Shown here: piece after piece, positions 10,714 to 21,706 of the stretch
Numbering within the stretch: position 1 is the stretch's first letter
Layout of the letters: each line of letters starts with the position of its first letter
Assembly (NCBI GenBank): GCA_037447655.1
Contig: JBBHKE010001834.1
Coordinates: forward strand, 140,043 to 204,042
Direction: 5' to 3'
Source of the DNA: Zygnema cylindricum
Taxonomy: Eukaryota; Streptophyta; Zygnematophyceae; Zygnematales; Zygnemataceae
Length of the DNA: 64,000 nt
Translations under genes and position numbers: made by a program
Notes under the pieces: model-generated
Database searches by the model: none
The model's input: the letters and a program-made list of their open reading frames with translations, nothing else
Told to the model about the DNA's origin: nothing

Positions 10714-12693
10714 TCAGCAAGCCCCATCACCCACATATAATACATATCCAGAAGTACATCTCCTCATCGGAGCATCACCATAACTGGCATCACTCCAAGT
10801 AGTGATGTCAGTATTCTCCCCACCCAAATGCAACCATAGATCTTTAGTTCCTACCAAGTATCTAAGGACTCTCTTAGCTGCCTCCCAATACTTCTTAGTG
10901 GGAGCATTTAGACTTCTACTCAGCACTCCTACAGCTGCAGCTAAATCCGGCCGGGTACAATTCATAAAATAGATTAGACTTCCCACTAATTGCCTGTAAG
11001 GAATAGTCTGCATGAACTTCTGTTCATCAGGAGATAATTCCTCGTCTAAGACTATGACTCCTTCTTCCTCACTCCCCTCACTTCCCTTCTTCAACTCCAT
11101 TGGAGTTGTACAACTATTAGCTTTATCCATTTGAAATTTTTCAAGCATGTTCCCTATTGCTTCCTTTTGAGTCAATCTTATAATTTTCCTTTTTCGGTCT
11201 CTCTCTACTTGAATTCCCAAAATATATTTTGCTTCCCCCATATCCTTCATTTCAAATCTCCCCTTAAGATCGGTTTTCAGTTTATTAATTTTTTCCATTG
11301 ATTTACTTAAAACAAGCAAATCATCAACATAAATTGCAATAAATATAAAACCTTCCTCATCTTCGAAAACATAGATTGAGTGATCTGAGCTGATCCGAAT
11401 ATATCCTAGATCGGTAAGAAACTCATCAAGCTTCTTATTCCACTGTCGAGGCGCCTGTTTCAAATCATAAAGAGATTTAATCAGCCGGCATACCTTACTC
11501 TCCTCTCCTTTTTCCACAAACCCTTCGGGTTGTCGCATGAAGATCTCCTCTTCCAATTCTCCATGCAAAAAGGCTGTTTTGATGTCCATCTGGTGCACTT
11601 CCATGTCTTCCGCCGCTGCTAAACTGAGAAGTATGCGGACGGAGGGAAATCTGACCACCGGGGCAAAGGTTATCTGGTGCACTTCCATGTCTTCCGCTGC
11701 TGCTAAACTGAGAAGTATGCGGACGGAGGGAAATCTGACCACCGGGGCAAAGGTTTCTTCGTAGTCAATTCCTTCCTTTTGTGTAAATCCCTTTGCCACT
11801 AATCTGGCCTTGTAGCGCTCGATTGTGTTATCTGGGTTCAGTTTTAGTTTGAAAACCCACTTACAACCGATTGGTTTTCGGTTAGGTGGACAGTCCACCA
11901 GCTCCCAAGTATCGGCTGCCATGATTGAAGCCATCTCCTCATTGATGGCTGTCTTCCACCGGTTTCTTTCTGGACAAGTCATCGCCTCTCCATAAGTTTG
12001 AGGTTCATCTTGATGAGATAGTTTAGTTACCTTGTTATTAACCTGTTTTTCTTGCAGTCTTTTGCTACTTCTCTTCCCCCCCACAAAATCTGAGGCCAGA
12101 ATAGATGGTTCTCGTGGATTCTTTCGAACAAACTCGGCTTCTCCCCTATCCCTTGATTCCGAATCAATTTCCACCACGTCTTCCGCTTCGAGTAGAGTTG
12201 TCACTGGAGTTTCCACAGCCGAGTCCTTTTCGGTCTGATTTGTTCCTGCAAGAATGTCATCTTCTCTAAAACCTGGATAGTTAGGAAGCTCAAAGTCATC
12301 GGAATTTTCTGACTCAAATCTGATTTTTACTGACTTCCTATATTTGAAGGGATCCACAGACTTTCCTTCATCCATAACTACTAGATGCTTTACTAAGATT
12401 ATATCTTCCCTTTTTAGATCATAAACTCTATATCCTTTAACATCTTGATCATATCCTAATAAGTATCCTGGTTTTCCTTTAGGATCTAGCTTCCAATTGG
12501 ACCGATCAGTATCTAGACTGAACACTTGACTGCCGAAAACCTTTAAGTGAGATATGTCTGGTTTCCGGCCTGTCCACGTCTCATAAGGTGTTTGATCTCT
12601 TATAGCTGAAGTAAGAACTCTATTCTTGAGGTAATTAGCACAGTTCATTGCTTCTGCCCAAAACCTTTTCCCTATCTTTTTATCTGACAACAT
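10714..12693 (-). pseudogene. Copia integrase C-terminus, reverse transcriptase and RNase H of element B
   Basis: About 659 codons. The integrase tail has AEAMNCANYLKNRVL, followed by a variable acidic linker. The RT begins at WKTAINEEMASI, has the core MDIKTAFLHGELEEEIFM and active site IYVDDLLVL (near 11320-11340), and is followed by RNase H (WSDASYGDAPMRRC). RT would copy element RNA into cDNA inside virus-like particles. A 28-codon direct duplication (11588-11755) sits just before the MDIKTAF motif. The frame is shifted by one base relative to the upstream gag-integrase frame, and it ends at a premature TGA. Confidence 0.9.
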
Positions 12694-12734
12694 ACTTCTA
12701 GCATTATCACTTAGTGTTCTATTTAACCTTTCAG

Positions 12735-14777
12735 CTACCCATTCTGTTCAGGATTTTCTGGCACTGTCTTTTGGTGTTGAACCCCATCTTCCCTCAAAAA
12801 ATCCTCAAACTGGTTAGAAGTATACTCTCCACCATTGTCACTCCTTACTCTCTTGATTGGAGTTTCATGGAGTTTTTCGCTCCATGCTTTATATTGTCTA
12901 AAACAGTCCTCAGCTTCTGACTTGTTTTTCAAAAAATATACTCGGGAATACCGAGACCAATCATCAGTTATAGTCATCATAAATCTCTTCCCCCCCGGTG
13001 AGGGCACTCTAGCCGGTCCCCAAATATCTGTGTGTACTAGATCTAGAAGTTTTTCTCCCTTGTAGGTGGCTGTTTTTGGAAAGGGTAATCTGTGTGCTTT
13101 ACCTTGAGCACACCCACTACAATCACTTATATCATCACTCTCACTGAACTGAATCCCTTCCACCACTCCCATCTTTTTCATCTCTCTTAACTTATCTAGA
13201 TTCACATGCCCAAGCCTCTTATGCCACATCATAATATCATGAACACCAGCATAATAAAGTTTCTTCGTTTCATTACTTAAGATCAGCCTAAACATCCCAT
13301 GGCTACCTTTCTCAGCAATGAAATAGACATCCTCCTCAAAACTAGCAGTAAAGACTCCTTCCCTAGTGCTAGTGAAAAAACCCTTATCATCTAATACTGA
13401 TGTAGAGATAAGGTTTTTGTTCAGCTTCGGAATAAACAATACATCGGAGAATGTTAATATGGATGTCTTTCCTTGTACTAACACTTTCAGATCTACCGAT
13501 CCTACAAGAGTAGTGGTGACTATCCTCCCATCCTCGTACTCTATCTCTACGGTGGGAATCTTTCTTATCTTAGTGAACAAGTGTCTATCCTTACACATGT
13601 GCATTGAGGCACCTGAATCTATAATCCAGCCTGCTTCACCTTTCAATCCACCGTAAGCACATTTCTGCCTTCGTGGAATTTCAACCTCAGTTTTCGCCTC
13701 CAACTCCTCATCCAAAAGGAGCTCATCGTCCTCGTCCTCGGATTCCGCCTCAAGTACCTGTGTGACAAGGGCCTTTTTCTTTCCTCTCGGGGTACCACCG
13801 GTCTGCCCCTCCTTTAACCGAAGCTCGGTTAGCTTGGTGCACTCTGCCATATAGTGCCCCGGTTTCTTACAAAAATGACATAAACCTTTGGGAGCCCTTG
13901 GTTCGAACTCATCGGCCTGTTTTTTCTGCTCCCTACCCCCATAGTTTCCGACTAGTTTTCGGGAATCCCTGTTCCTCCAATCAGTCGCTGTTGCCAAGGC
14001 TTGGCCACTCTTTCCTCCCCTTCGGATCTCAATTGTATTCTCTTGAACGAGAATCATCCCTACCACTGAGTTCCATATCCACCTTGAGTCAGGCAAGTCC
14101 TGCACACGGTAAACTATATTCACGAACTCATCAGGTAACTTCATCAGTAAACAGTTAACCTTTTTTTTTTCACTAAAATCTTTTCCCGCACTTTGTAGCT
14201 CCATGAAGAGTGTAGCAAGCTCATTGCAAAAATCCAACATATTTCCCCCTTTGTATACATACTCCTTAACTTTCTGATCAGCCAACTGTTGTTGCTGAAT
14301 CGTACCACTTCGGTACATCTCTATGAGAGCCATCCAAAGATCGGATGCCCTTTCTACCTGCAAATGAGGACATGCAAGTCCTTGAGTGAGATGGCGTAGG
14401 ATGAAGTGCTTTGCCGCCATATTGTTGAAGTCCCAGGTTTCAGTATCATTCTCCTCGTTCCTCGGAATAGGTGACATGAATGCTAAACCAGTTGCTATTG
14501 GTGTGGTCGCCTCCTTCTCCTTTCCTTTGTCCACCACCTCTCCTTCCTTTGTTTCTTCCGTTGAAGGTGAATCCTCTTTCCTGGTGAATCTGCTTCCTCC
14601 AAACCCTGGAGGAATTCCAAGACTTGATGGACGCCCCAATCGTCCACTCACTATCCCCCAAAACCTTTTTTCGCATAGAGCTCCTATCATCATACTTTCC
14701 CAGTATATGAAGCCAGTTCCATTAAAGATTGGTACCCTAGAGGGTGGGCCCATAACCTGAAACTCTGAGACCTCCAT
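12735..14777 (-). pseudogene. Gag, protease and integrase core of element B
   Basis: 680 codons. It includes the Gag domain, a CCHC knuckle (CHFCKKPGHYMAEC, near residue 299), and an aspartic protease motif (WIIDSGASMHM, near 384). These are followed by the HHCC pre-integrase zinc site (HKRLGH...CSGCAQGK, near 520-560) and the integrase catalytic region (HTDIWGP...SDNGGEYTS...PEQNG). The first ATG (14777) lies inside the LTR; a second at 14753 is four bases from the LTR and overlaps the PBS. The frame ends at 12735 by a one-base shift. Domain order marks it as Copia. Confidence 0.9.
14743..14757 (-). promoter_or_regulatory. Primer-binding site of element B (internal tRNA-iMet type)
   Basis: Minus strand GGTTATGGGCCCACC abuts the LTR end. 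The plus strand reads GGTGGGCCCATAACC, the anticodon arm of initiator tRNA-Met as I know it from plants (15 of 15 bases). It overlaps the second in-frame ATG of gag. Confidence 0.75.
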
Positions 14778-15806
14778 AAGTCCTCAGAGTGGACAGCTTC
14801 CAAGAAGCCTCTAGGATAACCTTGACCCCTTTGTGTCTAAGCAAAAATAACTGCCACCCTGGCTGACAAAAACTCTGATCAACTTCACCCCTGTGAAGGC
14901 AAGACTCCCCTGAGTCGATAGCAAAAAGAATCTCTGAATTTGCTCCCCTGAGCAGTAAGTTATGGAGGGTCAAAGTTGACCTTTTGTACAGAAGCTCTCT
15001 GGGAGAGGGGGTCCTATCTTCTAATTTTTCTAAGTCCTATCTCTCTCACAGACTCTATCTACTGATGTACGGAACCAATCAGAATTGAGTTCCGTACGCA
15101 AAAGTACAGCTGCCGGTGTACTTTATGTACGGACATTGTACGATATGGCCAAAATGTCGACACATGTCAAATCCGGATTCGGTGCCATAATCTCCGGAGA
15201 TTCCACAATCCAACGGAATTTCGCCACGCGTCATCCGATGTGGCGATGGCCACAAACCGCCGAAATCTTCCTCCGCGATCTCGGCGCTAATTCCGGCCGT
15301 CCGATTAAATTCGGCTTTAATCGTAGCCGTAATAAATACATGCGCGGTATTTGTTTCATTTACGAAACAAATGCGCGGTACTGATTTGTGTCCGTACCGT
15401 AAGTCGTACATTATATATTACTGGATCTATGTATCCCGTAATTCATTTCAGTTAAATGATTTATCAAACATATACATATTTAAATAAATATCAAACTATA
15501 TGTTATGTAACACTACTGCTAGACTTAACGGCTAAGGCTACCGGCTACTTCCTGTCTGCCTGCCGGTAGGTACAAGGATCAAATCCTGCCGCCGGCACAT
15601 ACCTTTTAATTAAACAAATAAACCCTAATATAAAATTCCCGTAAACCTCAGGATAGCCAAGGTAGCCATGGCTCTAGCTTCCTCTCCAATTTCTCAGTGA
15701 CTGCGACAAGTTTGAGAGTTGGAGAGAGAAGTTAGAGATAGACTGCCTCGACTTCTATATTTCTTTTCAGACCTAGAAAATACTAATAAAACCATTAGTT
15801 TCTACA
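14758..15806 (-). repeat. 5' LTR of element B
   Basis: 1049 bp, TG...CA in either orientation, followed on the plus strand by the TSD copy ACTCT at 15807-15811. It is rich in GTAC/GTACGG motifs on both strands (around 15060-15140 and 15390-15410). Confidence 0.9.
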
Positions 15807-15811
15807 ACTCT

Positions 15812-17062
15812 CCCATCCCCGTACTATATCTCTAGTACTCTCCCATCCCCGTACTCTATCTTTATGGTGGAAATCTTTCTCAGCTTTGTGAACAACTTTT
15901 TTTCACGACACATATGCATTGAGGCACCCGATTTTATGATCCGGCGTTCTTCTGGAGCTTATGAACAGCTCCGATCTCACACTTCTCCTTCCGTGGGATT
16001 TCTGTCGCCTCTAACTTCTCATTGAGGAGAAGTTCTCCGTCATCCTTATCAGAGATCTCTTCCTCTCTAAGTTCTCCGTTTACTTGTGTAATTACAAGTG
16101 CATTTTTCTTTCCTCCTTATGATCCACCTGTATAGTTCTTTTTTAGCCTTAGCTGAGATAGCTTGGTGCACTCTGCCATGTAGTGACCAGGTTTCTTGCA
16201 AAAACGGCAGAGTCCATTTAGAGTCCTCGGTCCTCCAGGCTGATTTCCATCTCCGCCAACATCTCTATAAGGTTTCTTTGGATCCTTGTTCCATCGATGT
16301 GTTCCACCAGCAAGAGCTTGGACGCTCTTTGATCCTCTTCGGATCTCAATGGTGTTCTCTCGGACAAAAAAAAAAATTACAACCGAGCTCTAGATCCATA
16401 AGTTCTCATCCAAATCGTGCACTCGATTGACCACATTCTCGTAATCATCTGGTAGCTTCATCATCAAGGTATTGACCTTTGCTGTCGTGGTTCTTGTCCA
16501 ACAAGCACTCTTCAACTCCATATACAAAGATGCCAGATCATTGCAATAGTCCAACATCTTCCCCTCTTTCTAAGTGTACGCATTCAGTTTTTGTTCAGCC
16601 AATTGTTGTTTTTGAATCGTACCGCTCCTGTAAATATCCACCAATGTCATCCACAGATCCGCAACCGCCATTATGTGAAGATGAAATGTCGCCAAACCGT
16701 GAGTGAGATGCATCAAGATGAAGTGCCTTGCTGCCATGTTCTTGTAGTCCCATGTATGTGAATCATTCTTCTCAGTTTTTAATATCGGTGTCTTTATAGA
16801 TGGAGCAATAGGAGTGGTTGGCTCCTTCCCTTTCTCCGACACACTACTTTCCCCTTCATCTGCCTCCTTCGTGGGAGCATATGATATCTTTGAAAATCTG
16901 ACTCCATCAAACCCTAGTGGAGTCCCAAGAGATGGAAGACTCACTCGTCCACTCACTATTCACCAATACTGTTTTTCACACAATGCACCTGTCATCATCG
17001 TTTCCCAATAGATGAATCTAGTTCTGTTGAAAATGGGCACCCTAGAGGGTGAACCCATAACC
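15812..17062 (-). pseudogene. Gag and protease remnant of element A
   Basis: Minus-strand pieces match element B Gag (for example 16570-16956, and MGSPSRVPIFNRT in 16960-17166). There is a CCHC knuckle (CRFCKKPGHYMAEC, about 16160-16210), then the protease region, where the catalytic motif reads IIKSGAS rather than IIDSGAS (about 15925-15945). The catalytic aspartate is therefore lost. Multiple stops are present. Element B inserted just downstream of the protease motif. Confidence 0.85.
17048..17062 (-). promoter_or_regulatory. Primer-binding site of element A, mutated
   Basis: Minus strand GGTTATGGGTTCACC abuts the LTR. Compared with element B it differs by two C-to-T changes, in line with age. 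Confidence 0.65.
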
Positions 17063-18096
17063 TGCACATATGTGACCTCCATAGGAGCACAAAAATTGCA
17101 GCTTACTTGAAGCCTTCTAGGATAATTTGAAATGCATTTCTTCCCTTTCAATAAACTGCCTCCCAAGTGAACAAAGATTCTGGGATTTCATTTCTTCCCT
17201 TTCAATCAACTGCCTCCTAAGTGAACAAAGATTCTGGTTGCTTTCACCCTTGTGAAGGTTGTACTCCCCTAAGCCCTATTCAAAAAGAATCATTGAAAAG
17301 CGCCCTACCACGCGATTAGATTTCAAATGACAAAAATGCCAGATTTTATATAAGCTCTCAGAAAGAGAGGCGACTATTTACTAGAAAAACTCTAAGTCCT
17401 CGTACCCCTCTCTAAACCCCCTACCATTGTTGTACGGATCCAATCAAAACACTCTACAGTACAATATAGTTGTCGATGTACTTCTTGTACGGCCATTGTA
17501 CGACATGGCCATCGAAGGGACGCTTTTCACCATTAGACTTGTCTCCGAGTTTCGTGGAAACCTTGTAATTGAATGACAAGGCGCCACGTGGCACCTAGTG
17601 ACAAATGCCAGAAAAAAACTAAAATGTCTATTTTGAAATGTCGCCTTGAATAGGAGTTGTCCGATGTTAACCAACTTTTAATGTGCGCCGCTCAAATTAG
17701 TCGACCGTCTGCATATAGAAGTATTCTAACCGTCTCCATGTTTACAGTCTTATAGATCCGTTAATGAGCTTATCCGCCAATACTAGTTTAAATAAATATC
17801 ACACCCTATATATCCTACCACAGGTCCCAGACTATAAGACAACGCTACCCCCTTTTGGCTACTGACTATAGGGACTAGGATCAAATCATTCGTTCGTCAA
17901 TCTTTTTTCTAACGGCTAGTCTATCTTCCTCTTCTGGCTGCTTAGGAAGCCATGGCTCTATCTCTCTCTGACCAGTCATCAGTGACTACAACAAGTATGA
18001 CAACAAGGGAGAGAGAGAGTGTAGCCTAACCATTAAATAGATCACCTTTTATTTTTAATCCTGACCTAGAAAATACATAAAACTCATTTTTCGAAA
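17063..18096 (-). repeat. 5' LTR of element A
   Basis: 1034 bp, aligned with 5198-6185. It carries an extra 54-bp tandem duplication (units at 17135 and 17189, containing CATTTCTTCCCTTTCAAT) that largely accounts for its greater length. Confidence 0.85.
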
Positions 18097-18101
18097 AGTA
18101 A

Positions 18102-18140
18102 TTGTGCTACGGTGTAGATCAGCTGTAGGCTAACTTGTAT
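18102..18140 (+). repeat. 3' LTR of element C, continuation after element A
   Basis: TTGTGCTACGGTGTAGATCA and following bases match 2565-2604 of the intact LTR, resuming where 5197 stopped. After 18140 the match ends. Confidence 0.85.
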
Positions 18141-19030
18141 TGTTGATTTGGAAAGCTTTAAATCTTAGTAAAATAGTGTGACGGCACGAAGACAAATCTA
18201 CAAGGACACGCGGCTTCACTTAAAACACATTACATGTATCTTGGATTGGCACTTACATCCACAGATACATGTCACACATTCAGGGGAGACAACGCAGCTG
18301 CAACACAGTCACAACAAAGAAGCAGTGACAAAGTTAATAGAACGCAACTGCAATTACGTTTCATATGGTCCGTACGGACAACACAACGTCTGATATTTTT
18401 AAGGTGATTCTGTACAGTACAGAGCAACTACGATATATACGATTTTAGTCAACTTAGTGGGTTGCTCAGTGGTAGCTTAAGTGGTAGCTCAGTGGTAGCT
18501 TGAAAGATTACTGTTAGCTTGGTGGTTTGACGTACCTCTCACGTACACTGGTATCGCCGGTACAACACAAGTATAAGACTTAAGACCCAGGACACATCAT
18601 GTATCCAGACTTCCAAGTAGTAAAACTGCAGACAGTTTTTTGGAAACTTTTGAGTGTTCTATCATAAGTGTTGTTGGGTCAATTGTACTGAAACTTTAGG
18701 AGTTGTCAGTGTTTATGCTGCTCTATATTTTGATAGAGCTTTGTGAAGTTTGGATGCTTGTATAATATTTGGTGAGCACTTGCAAACAGTTGTTTGCTGG
18801 GATTCTTGATAGCTTGTGAGAGTGTATCATATCTACTTCTACTACTACTGCTGCTCCTCCACCTGCACCGGTGGTCGCAGAACAACACACGTATCAATTC
18901 TGCTATCGGAGTGGGGAGCTTTTGATGCTCGTGAGACCAACGACGATTACAAAGCCTTTGATACGTCTGTTTACCTTTTAACTTGAGGTCCATGTGGAAT
19001 GGTTTAAAAACATTTTGGAGATTCATTTCT
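18141..19030 (+). repeat. LTR-like sequence related to family C, limits unresolved
   Basis: Begins TGTTGATTTGGAAAGC, resembling the LTR start. It contains repeated GTGGTAGCT motifs (18470-18520) and a stretch near 18575-18640 that resembles 940-1000 of the first LTR. No gene is visible. The right end is not defined. It may be a solo LTR of a sister family that replaced the rest of the C LTR. Confidence 0.45.
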
Positions 19031-21020
19031 TCTCAAAATCGTATATGTTTAAGAGGCTTCTAAGATGGCCCCCCAAAACACATTCTTGATAATGTTATAT
19101 CACTTCCCTCTTCGCCTCGTCTTGTGGCTACTTGCATGCTTGTTGGGGGAATAAGTCATATGACTATAGAAAGATTCTTACATAGTTTGGTGGCTTGCGC
19201 GATATGCATCCAACTCCGAGTGTCATTCCACAACCATTTTCAACCACACCAATTTAATTATGTTACTAAAGAGGGTTGTGAGGCGTTGTCTACCGCCCTT
19301 GGCACTTTTGAGTCAATATCGAGATTACGTGGTCCTTTACGTGTATGAGGCTACCCATTTGAAAATAAATTACCATCACACAATTTTTCAATAACAAAGA
19401 CATACACCATCCTCCATCCACCAAAATATCCCTTTAGTTTGTGCATCTTATTGTTATTCGAGCTCGCTCGAAATTACTAAAATTAGTATTTTGGGTGATG
19501 TTGTCTTATAAGACTCTACGATCAACTCTAGTTAAGGTGATCCCCTAATCACAATTTTTGTTCGCTTTGCACCACCTCTAATTTCTACAAGCACAAACTA
19601 CATGGTTGATGATACACATAATGTGGTTCTTCGCGATTGACTCATCCGTGTATTTTATCATTGTGTAGGGCCCTTTTGTCATATCTATTGAATTGATGCA
19701 CCATGTAAATGGGAGCCTTAACGGCCACGTGGTTTACCAATTTATCCAACATCCTCACCGAACCGCATTTTTATAAGAGGCTAATAAATATCAAGGCTAC
19801 CTCGTACGTGCCCTTTCTTTTGTGAACTAAGTTTCTCGGTGAGGCTATGTTCAAGGTAATTCAAGTTGAAAAAAATCCCAGCCTTACAAACCCTCAAAGG
19901 GCGTTTGCATTCTTGACACGTTACTTTGCTTACAATTTTCCTATTTTGAACGAACTTTACCACATACAATTTTAATTTTGTGTTTTCTTGAGGACTTCGA
20001 CAATAATGTTTTTAATGTGATACACCACACTGTTAGGCATGAGAGTTTAGACCCACCAGAGGGACTTGTGTGCGCGTGAACTAGTTAAGACCTAAATTTG
20101 TAATGGTTGTTTCGGTTTGTTTCCCATAGCTGTAAGTGTGTTAGTATCATAACCAGGTAGTTCGGTTTTGATCCCACCAAGGTCGCCACCTCTAAACACT
20201 TAATGGAGCACACAAGCCTCCGATACCAACTGATAAGATCGACACAAAAATAGTACACAAAAACAAACAAACGACCATAAGATAAAATCACATAAAAGAG
20301 CACACCTCGTAAGCGAATACATTATAAATAAATATTTTCTTACAAAAAAGAAAAATTGTGCTCTATCTCATTCTATTAAACAAGTAGTCAAAACTTTGCA
20401 CTACTCAAAACAATGAATTTTGCACTGAATGCGCAAATTGCACACCTAACAAATAGCGACACGAAACATAACCCAAAGTACCAAAGTACCACACCGACCA
20501 CAAAAATAGCGTAAATAGATAAACCACTCAAACGTTAATTGAAACAAACAACAATCCAAATGAATCCCCAACTTTATTAAAAAACGCGATGATAAACCAT
20601 CCGAGTTTATGGGAACAACAAGGGACATTAGTACAAAAGCGTAAATACCACATGAGGAAAGAAGCAAACAAAAAAGATAAGGATGGCGAAAGCAACTCAC
20701 ACATGGAAAAATGATAGTTCAAACAAAGACACCCAAAAAAGCAAAATCCTCTCAATGAAAAACGCATCAGATTGCGAAGACCAAAATAACCTGACCAAAC
20801 CCCGACATAGCTAAAAATCTTGAAAATGAACCAAACTAAATCTCTTTATTTATTAAAGCGTTAAATCGTACGACGTCGGATTCCATAATAGCACTCACTA
20901 AATCATAGTTGTATAGAAACACCAAACATATCAAAGAGATATCAAATAATCACCGTATTTTATCGCATCCGCAAATAGTTATCAACACATCCGAAAAAAA
21001 TCAAATTAAAGGGTATTTCA
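19031..21020. other. Non-genic DNA, possible LTR/PBS relic at 20205-20235
   Basis: I find no supportable gene. On the minus strand, ATCTTATCAGTTGGTATCGGAGGC near 20210-20235 looks like an LTR end (TATCA) followed by a PBS resembling the usual TGGTATCAGAGC of plant Copia elements. The LTR itself cannot be delimited. The rest is AT-rich with no repeats I could pair. Confidence 0.35.
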
Positions 21021-21492
21021 TAGTGTTGTATATCGACAAGAAATTTATCGTGATAACACTGATATCGATAGTTACCGGTTATGTAACGGTCAAGGGTCCC
21101 GATATATTGCTCCGAGACCAACAATATTTTGATCGGTGATAAGGGAAAAAAATATAGTACGATATATAATAATACTTCACAATATATTGTATTCTATTTT
21201 TTATTGTATATAGCTTGGCATGCCACGTGTAACGACCAATCCCTTACTCTGTGTAACGAAATAACGTGGGTTCAGTACGACAGAATAAAACGTACATTAT
21301 CACATTAAAATTCGTACAATTATCGCCGAAAGTTATCGGTACCGGTGTTATCATGATGAAAAACTATAATATCGGTTTTTTTATCGGCGATAACATCGTT
21401 GTCTATATATAGTGCCATTATATCGATTATCGGCAAAGCCAAAAAAATGTACATATCGTTTTTCGGCAGAACCTTGCCAATATATAACACTA
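21021..21492. mobile_element. hAT-like non-autonomous element, copy 1 (472 bp)
   Basis: Starts TAGTGTTGTATATCG and ends ATATAACACTA. The interior has TTATCG/CGATAA-rich arms in inverted order, as in the copies at 22401 and 53758. The flanking 8 bases do not match, so the TSD is lost or the ends are eroded. No transposase is encoded. Confidence 0.7.
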
Positions 21493-21496
21493 CAAT

Positions 21497-21706
21497 GCGA
21501 ATCACTAATAGTGTTAATGTTTTTTTCGCCACTCAAAACATATTTTCTTCGTACACACTTGTCGAATTGTGGACATGACGGTTGCGCTTGAAGGGCAAAA
21601 TTCTCAACTTCCGATTGGCGGTCTCAAATTTAAAATCGGACAAGTGTGTACGTAGAAAAAATGTTTTAAGTAGCGAAAAAAAACATTAAGACTAATAGCG
21701 ATACAC
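21497..21706. mobile_element. MITE (about 210 bp), copy 1
   Basis: Ends are inverted: CACTAATAGTGTTAATG at the left, and TTAAGACTAATAGCGATACAC at the right. The interior contains TTGGCGGTCTC and GACGGTTGCG motifs also present at 58531-58740. It lies 4 bases from the preceding hAT-like copy. Confidence 0.7.

Larger units (their letters stand above)
9275..15806 (-). mobile_element. Element B: full-length Copia retrotransposon nested in element A
   Basis: 6.5 kb with two LTRs of about 1.05 kb (9275-10322 and 14758-15806), a 5-bp TSD, a PBS next to the 5' LTR and a PPT (minus strand AAAATAAGGGGAG, 10323-10335) next to the 3' LTR. A rough hand count gives about thirty differences between the LTRs, near 97% identity. 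Domain order is gag, protease, integrase, RT, RNase H, typical of Copia/Ty1. Pol carries a one-base frameshift near 12735, an 84-bp duplication in RT and a stop in RNase H, so this copy is inactive despite its completeness. Confidence 0.95.
5198..18096 (-). mobile_element. Element A: decayed Copia retrotransposon, split by element B
   Basis: LTRs are at 5198-6185 (3' LTR) and 17063-18096 (5' LTR), both with TG...CA-like ends. The flanks are GGTAA (5193-5197) and AGTAA (18097-18101), a 5-bp target duplication with one mismatch. The coding strand is minus: gag at the high end, reverse transcriptase/RNase H at the low end. Element B occupies 9275-15806 inside the protease/integrase region. Many stops and frameshifts show it is older than B. 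Confidence 0.9.

Noticed and set aside
11537-11764. Plus-strand ORF with an internal 28-residue repeat
   Set aside because: It is the complement of the duplicated RT segment of element B.
14743-14757. Fragment of a tRNA-Met gene on the plus strand
   Set aside because: Only the anticodon arm matches; there is no D arm, T arm or acceptor stem, and it abuts the LTR in three elements, so it is a primer-binding site.
20205-20235. Complete LTR retrotransposon at about 20.2-20.9 kb
   Set aside because: Only a PBS-like string and a possible LTR end were seen; no second LTR or coding sequence was found.
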